Of a DNA stretch of 15,869 nt, positions 12,973-15,869 are shown in pieces; position 1 is the first letter of the stretch, and each line of letters opens with the position of its first letter. This DNA comes from Mucilaginibacter sp. (lineage in GTDB: Bacteria > Bacteroidota > Bacteroidia > Sphingobacteriales > Sphingobacteriaceae), in assembly GCA_019235595.1 (NCBI GenBank), contig JAFAKI010000290.1:1-15869 (forward strand), given 5' to 3'. Both the position numbers and the translations under genes were made by a program. The notes beneath the pieces were generated by a model. That model was not told the DNA's origin and made no database searches. It saw only the letters and a program-made list of their open reading frames with translations.

Positions 12973-14361
12973 TTATACTGCTCTATCAAAATCCCATTGC
13001 TCCAGGTAATCAGCCACTCGGCGAAGGAACGATCCGCCCAGCGCACCGTCCACCACACGGTGATCATACGACAATGACAAGAACATCATATGCCTGATCG
13101 CTATTACATCGCCCTGTTTAGTTTCAATAACAGCAGGTTTCTTTTTGATAGCGCCAACGGCTAATATGGCGACCTGTGGTTGATTGATAATTGGTGTTCC
13201 CATCACGTTACCAAATGACCCTACATTGGTGATCGTAAATGTGCCATCTTTTATATCGTCAGGCTGCAATTTATTGTTGCGTGCACGGTTAGCCAGGTCA
13301 TTAACTGATTTGGTTAAACCCACCAGGTTAAGTTTATCGGCATTTTTGATAACCGGAACAATCAGGTTGCCGCTTGGTAAAGCCGTAGCCATACCGATAT
13401 TTACAGCAGCCTTTTTGATGATCTGATAGCCATTTACTGATGCATTAATCATCGGCATATCTTTGATGGCCCTCACAACGGCTTCAATAAATATTGGTGT
13501 AAAGGTGATCTTCTCTCCCTCTTTCTTCTCGAACGTGTTTTTTACCTTTTCGCGCCACAATACCAAATTAGTCACATCAGCTTCTACAAATGAAGTTACG
13601 TGTGGAGAGGTGTGCTTGCTCATCACCATGTGATCAGCGATCAATCTGCGCATCCTGTCCATTTCGATAATTTCATCTCTGCCCGATGCAGAAGTTGTAG
13701 GAACGGAAAATGGTTTATCTTCAAATATTGGCTCGGGTGCTTTGTAAGCCGCAGTTTCAATTTTTTGGGCTTCCTGTACAGGCGGAGTATATGATTTTTG
13801 TTGCGGTTCAACCTTACCCCCCAAAGACGCCGGGCTTTGCAAGTAATTTAGCAAGTCGTCTTTTGTCAAACGACCTTCAGCTCCGCTTCCCGGTATTTTA
13901 TCCAGTTCTTCTATGCTGATGCCTTCCTGAGCAGCAATGTTTTTCACCAGTGGTGAATAGAATCTTCCTGAACCTTTACTTTCTTCTGAAGCTTTTACAT
14001 CCAACTGCTCTATACCTGGTATATGTTCAGCAATAACCGGAGCTACTTTCGGCTCTTCAGGTACATTTATTTCATGCGATTCGGTAACTGGCACATTGAC
14101 TTGTTCAGCCTCATCACCGCCTTCAGTTTCAATTACGGCAATCACCGCGCCTACCTGAACTACTTCATTTTCGCTACAAAGCTGCTGAATAAGTTTCCCG
14201 GATACTGGTGAAGGTACCTCAGAATCCACTTTATCGGTAGCAATTTCCATTACCGCCTCATCCATTTCAATATAATCGCCGGTATTTTTATTCCATTTGA
14301 TTATGGTAGCTTCAGCAACGCTTTCGCCCATTTTTGGCAGCAACAATTGGTATTTGGCCAT
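12973..14361 (-). CDS. Dihydrolipoamide acyltransferase, E2 of a 2-oxo acid dehydrogenase complex
   Basis: Core E2 subunit that carries acyl groups on a swinging lipoyl arm and passes them to CoA. The 462 residues show the full three-part plan. The N-terminal lipoyl domain (about 1-80) has the lipoylated Lys44 in EIATDKVDSEVPSPVSG. A flexible linker follows. The peripheral subunit-binding domain (about 136-176) contains SPLVKNIAAQEGI and GSGAEGRLTKDDLLNYL. The catalytic domain, after a Pro-rich linker, ends with HRVVDGALGG, with His434 and Asp438. There is one lipoyl domain only. The DSEVPSP wording is common in branched-chain or 2-oxoisovalerate E2 proteins of Bacteroidota, but pyruvate or 2-oxoglutarate complexes cannot be excluded, and no E1 or E3 gene is in the window. 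It has its own promoter, overlapping the end of cinA. Confidence 0.9.
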   Translation of the reverse strand: MAKYQLLLPKMGESVAEATIIKWNKNTGDYIEMDEAVMEIATDKVDSEVPSPVSGKLIQQLCSENEVVQVGAVIAVIETEGGDEAEQVNVPVTESHEINVPEEPKVAPVIAEHIPGIEQLDVKASEESKGSGRFYSPLVKNIAAQEGISIEELDKIPGSGAEGRLTKDDLLNYLQSPASLGGKVEPQQKSYTPPVQEAQKIETAAYKAPEPIFEDKPFSVPTTSASGRDEIIEMDRMRRLIADHMVMSKHTSPHVTSFVEADVTNLVLWREKVKNTFEKKEGEKITFTPIFIEAVVRAIKDMPMINASVNGYQIIKKAAVNIGMATALPSGNLIVPVIKNADKLNLVGLTKSVNDLANRARNNKLQPDDIKDGTFTITNVGSFGNVMGTPIINQPQVAILAVGAIKKKPAVIETKQGDVIAIRHMMFLSLSYDHRVVDGALGGSFLRRVADYLEQWDFDRAV

Positions 14362-14381
14362 ATAGATTTATATAATTGGGT

Positions 14382-14413
14382 CAAAATTAGTTATTAGTTT
14401 TTAAATTCCTCAA
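14382..14413 (-). promoter_or_regulatory. Promoter of the E2 gene inside the end of cinA
   Basis: On the minus strand TTG (14411-14413), 21 bases, then TAATTTTG (14382-14389) matches the phylum consensus. It places the start of transcription about 14 bases ahead of the E2 ATG. The -33 part lies within the last codons of cinA, so E2 can be transcribed without the upstream genes although only 32 bases separate them. Confidence 0.55.
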
Positions 14414-15650
14414 GCAATAGGTGCAGCATATTTAATGCTGCTATGGCTGTTCGTTCGATATTTTGTAAACGTTTATTACCGAATTGGAATTTTTTAGCGA
14501 TCGTTTTTTCTGAATTTGCCACCCCAATCCATACTGTACCAACCGGTTTTTCAGGAGTGCCGCCATCAGGCCCCGCTATGCCTGTTACCGCGATAGCATA
14601 GTCTGATTTAAAATTCAATAATGCTCCTTCTACCATTTCGGTCACCGTTTCCCTGCTTACAGCGCCGTACTGCCACAACGTTTCGTTTTTTACGCCAAGT
14701 ATGCTTTCCTTTAACTCATAAGAGTAAGAAACCGCCCCGCCGAAGAACACTTTCGACGAACCCGGATGCTGGGTGATTAAATGTGCTATATACCCGCCTG
14801 TGCAACTTTCAGCGGTTGATAGTGTAAGCTCTTTTTCTGCCATGTAATTTAATATAGCCTTTTCAAGCGCAATGTCTTCTTCAGCTACTACCGACCTGCC
14901 AACACGTTCAACGATCTTCCCGGCGAACAATTCAATTTCTTTTTTTAAGGAAACTTCATCCTCACCGTATCCGCTTAAACGCAAACGAACTTGCCCAAGT
15001 TTAGGTAAGTAAGCTAATTTTATATAGGAAGGCAAAGAGTCCTCAATATCAGCTATTTTTTCTGCCAGGTATGATTCTCCTTCACCCACTGTCAGAATGG
15101 TTTTATGAATAATAATTGGAAGCTTGAAAGTCGCTTTCAGTTTCGGAATCACCGAGTCCTCCATCATATACATCATCTCGTGCGGTACCCCCGGCATCGA
15201 CATGTATATCTTACCCAGATAATTAAACCACATACCCGGGGCTGTGCCGTTGGCATTCAGTATCACTTCGCAATTTTCCGGAACCAACGCTTGTTGTTTA
15301 TTTACATCCAGCAGTTGTGTTGATGGCCCACGTAGCCGTTTGAAAATGTTTTCTACATTTTGTAAGGCCTCCTGATTTTCGACAAGTCCAACACTAAAGT
15401 ATTCAGCAAGTGTTTTTTTGGTAATATCATCCTTTGTAGGGCCAAGGCCGCCCGTGATAAGAATAATATCTGCTCTTTGATGAGCTTCAAAAAGCGCATT
15501 AAGAATATGCTGTTTATCGTCGGATACGGATGATATCTGTTTTACCCGTATGCCGATGGCGTTCAGTTTCTGCGCAATAAAAGCAGAGTTAGTATCGACG
15601 ATCTGCCCTATCAGTATCTCATCGCCAATAGTTATTATTTCAGCTAACAT
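14394..15650 (-). CDS. cinA: CinA family protein: MoCF-type N-domain plus PncC nicotinamide-nucleotide amidase
   Basis: The two-domain CinA protein is 418 residues long, which is the full family length. The N-terminal molybdopterin-binding-like domain (about 1-170) has EIITIGDEILIGQIVDTNS and LITGGLGPTKDD (64-75); in CinA this domain is linked to ADP-ribose pyrophosphatase activity. The C-terminal PncC domain has TAESCTGGYIA (279-289, nucleophile Ser282), VFFGGAVSYS and AVTGIAGPDGG (354-364). It deamidates nicotinamide mononucleotide in NAD salvage. Both sets of motifs are intact. The start ATG at 15650 follows the LptD-like stop by only 19 bases with no terminator between, so the two are probably cotranscribed. 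The old name 'competence/damage-inducible' does not describe its likely job here. Confidence 0.93.
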   Translation of the reverse strand: MLAEIITIGDEILIGQIVDTNSAFIAQKLNAIGIRVKQISSVSDDKQHILNALFEAHQRADIILITGGLGPTKDDITKKTLAEYFSVGLVENQEALQNVENIFKRLRGPSTQLLDVNKQQALVPENCEVILNANGTAPGMWFNYLGKIYMSMPGVPHEMMYMMEDSVIPKLKATFKLPIIIHKTILTVGEGESYLAEKIADIEDSLPSYIKLAYLPKLGQVRLRLSGYGEDEVSLKKEIELFAGKIVERVGRSVVAEEDIALEKAILNYMAEKELTLSTAESCTGGYIAHLITQHPGSSKVFFGGAVSYSYELKESILGVKNETLWQYGAVSRETVTEMVEGALLNFKSDYAIAVTGIAGPDGGTPEKPVGTVWIGVANSEKTIAKKFQFGNKRLQNIERTAIAALNMLHLLLEEFKN

Positions 15651-15669
15651 TCCGCAAAGTAAGCGTTTT

Positions 15670-15869
15670 TTATTGATTCGGATTGTAATACTGGTTGTTG
15701 GTATAATCGCTTCGCTTGGTTAACTTCAAATCCTGCAAGATAGCGGCCTTCACACGGAGGGTAACATTGTAGGATTTAAAGTAACCGAAAGGCAACCATT
15801 GCATAGATAAATCCCAGAAATGCAGGTCGCGATAAATACCAAAAGAAGTGGCGCTACTTAGTTTCCCCT
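15670..15869 (-). CDS. C-terminus (65 residues) of a putative LPS-assembly protein LptD
   Basis: The minus-strand frame is open from the right edge to TAA at 15670-15672; the start lies outside the window. The visible end has alternating aromatic and polar residues, as in outer-membrane beta-strands: IYRDLHFWDLSMQWLPFGYF, then NVTLRVKAAILQDLKLTKR and an Asn/Gln/Tyr-rich tail. The pattern of W-x-x-PFG-Y followed by VKA-x-ILQDLKL-x-KR resembles the C-termini of the large Bacteroidota LptD-like proteins that insert LPS into the outer membrane. The match is from memory of the family and covers only the last strands, so another beta-barrel protein remains possible. Confidence 0.6.
   Translation of the reverse strand, partial: GKLSSATSFGIYRDLHFWDLSMQWLPFGYFKSYNVTLRVKAAILQDLKLTKRSDYTNNQYYNPNQ

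Noticed and set aside
1..15869. tRNA, rRNA, phage or defence genes
   Set aside because: No cloverleaf, rRNA signature, integrase, restriction, toxin-antitoxin or similar motifs were recognised; the region looks like core metabolism.

Overview
The window looks like a chromosomal segment from a member of the Bacteroidota, most likely Sphingobacteriaceae (Mucilaginibacter- or Pedobacter-like). The reasons are several matches to the TAnnTTTG -7 element typical of this phylum, almost no Shine-Dalgarno sequences, moderate GC with AT-rich spacers, and the gene families present: futalosine-route menaquinone genes, a metY-metX-hom methionine operon behind a SAM-I riboswitch, secreted PepSY-like proteins, DinB_2, CinA, and the end of an LptD-like outer-membrane protein. 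The genus is an inference; no rRNA is present.

Layout. From 1 to 6762 everything is on the minus strand: the N-terminal 392 residues of a trehalose-6-phosphate synthase (cut by the left edge), a secreted PepSY-like protein with its own terminator, a 700-base intergenic region holding a nested inverted-repeat element, an SDR-family glucose-1-dehydrogenase-like oxidoreductase, a second PepSY-like secreted protein, mqnA, a histidine-phosphatase-family gene and mqnE. A short divergent promoter region follows. A plus-strand cystathionine gamma-synthase/lyase (6853-7968) faces a minus-strand DinB-family gene. From 8754 to 12940 lies the methionine unit: promoter, SAM-I riboswitch, a 36-codon leader ORF ending in Cys and Met codons, metY, metX, hom and a strong terminator. 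From 12973 to the right edge the minus strand carries a dihydrolipoamide acyltransferase (E2), cinA and the C-terminus of an LptD-like protein.

Functional logic. Hom produces homoserine, MetX acetylates it, and MetY sulfhydrylates O-acetylhomoserine to homocysteine. The nearby cystathionine gamma-synthase/lyase could use the same activated homoserine with cysteine, but it has no riboswitch. MqnA and MqnE catalyse the first two steps of the futalosine menaquinone pathway, and MqnE consumes SAM.

Most interesting signals. (1) The SAM riboswitch is followed at once by a short ORF whose last eight codons are Met-Cys-Met-Cys-Tyr-Cys-Cys preceded by Cys. This looks like a Cys/Met-sensing leader peptide stacked on a SAM sensor. 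(2) Several gene ends carry short degenerate repeat words, different at each locus, that begin at or within a few bases of the stop codon and often recur in inverted orientation. (3) A nested inverted repeat of about 330 bp, with a REP-like core, sits in the 1779-2476 gap.
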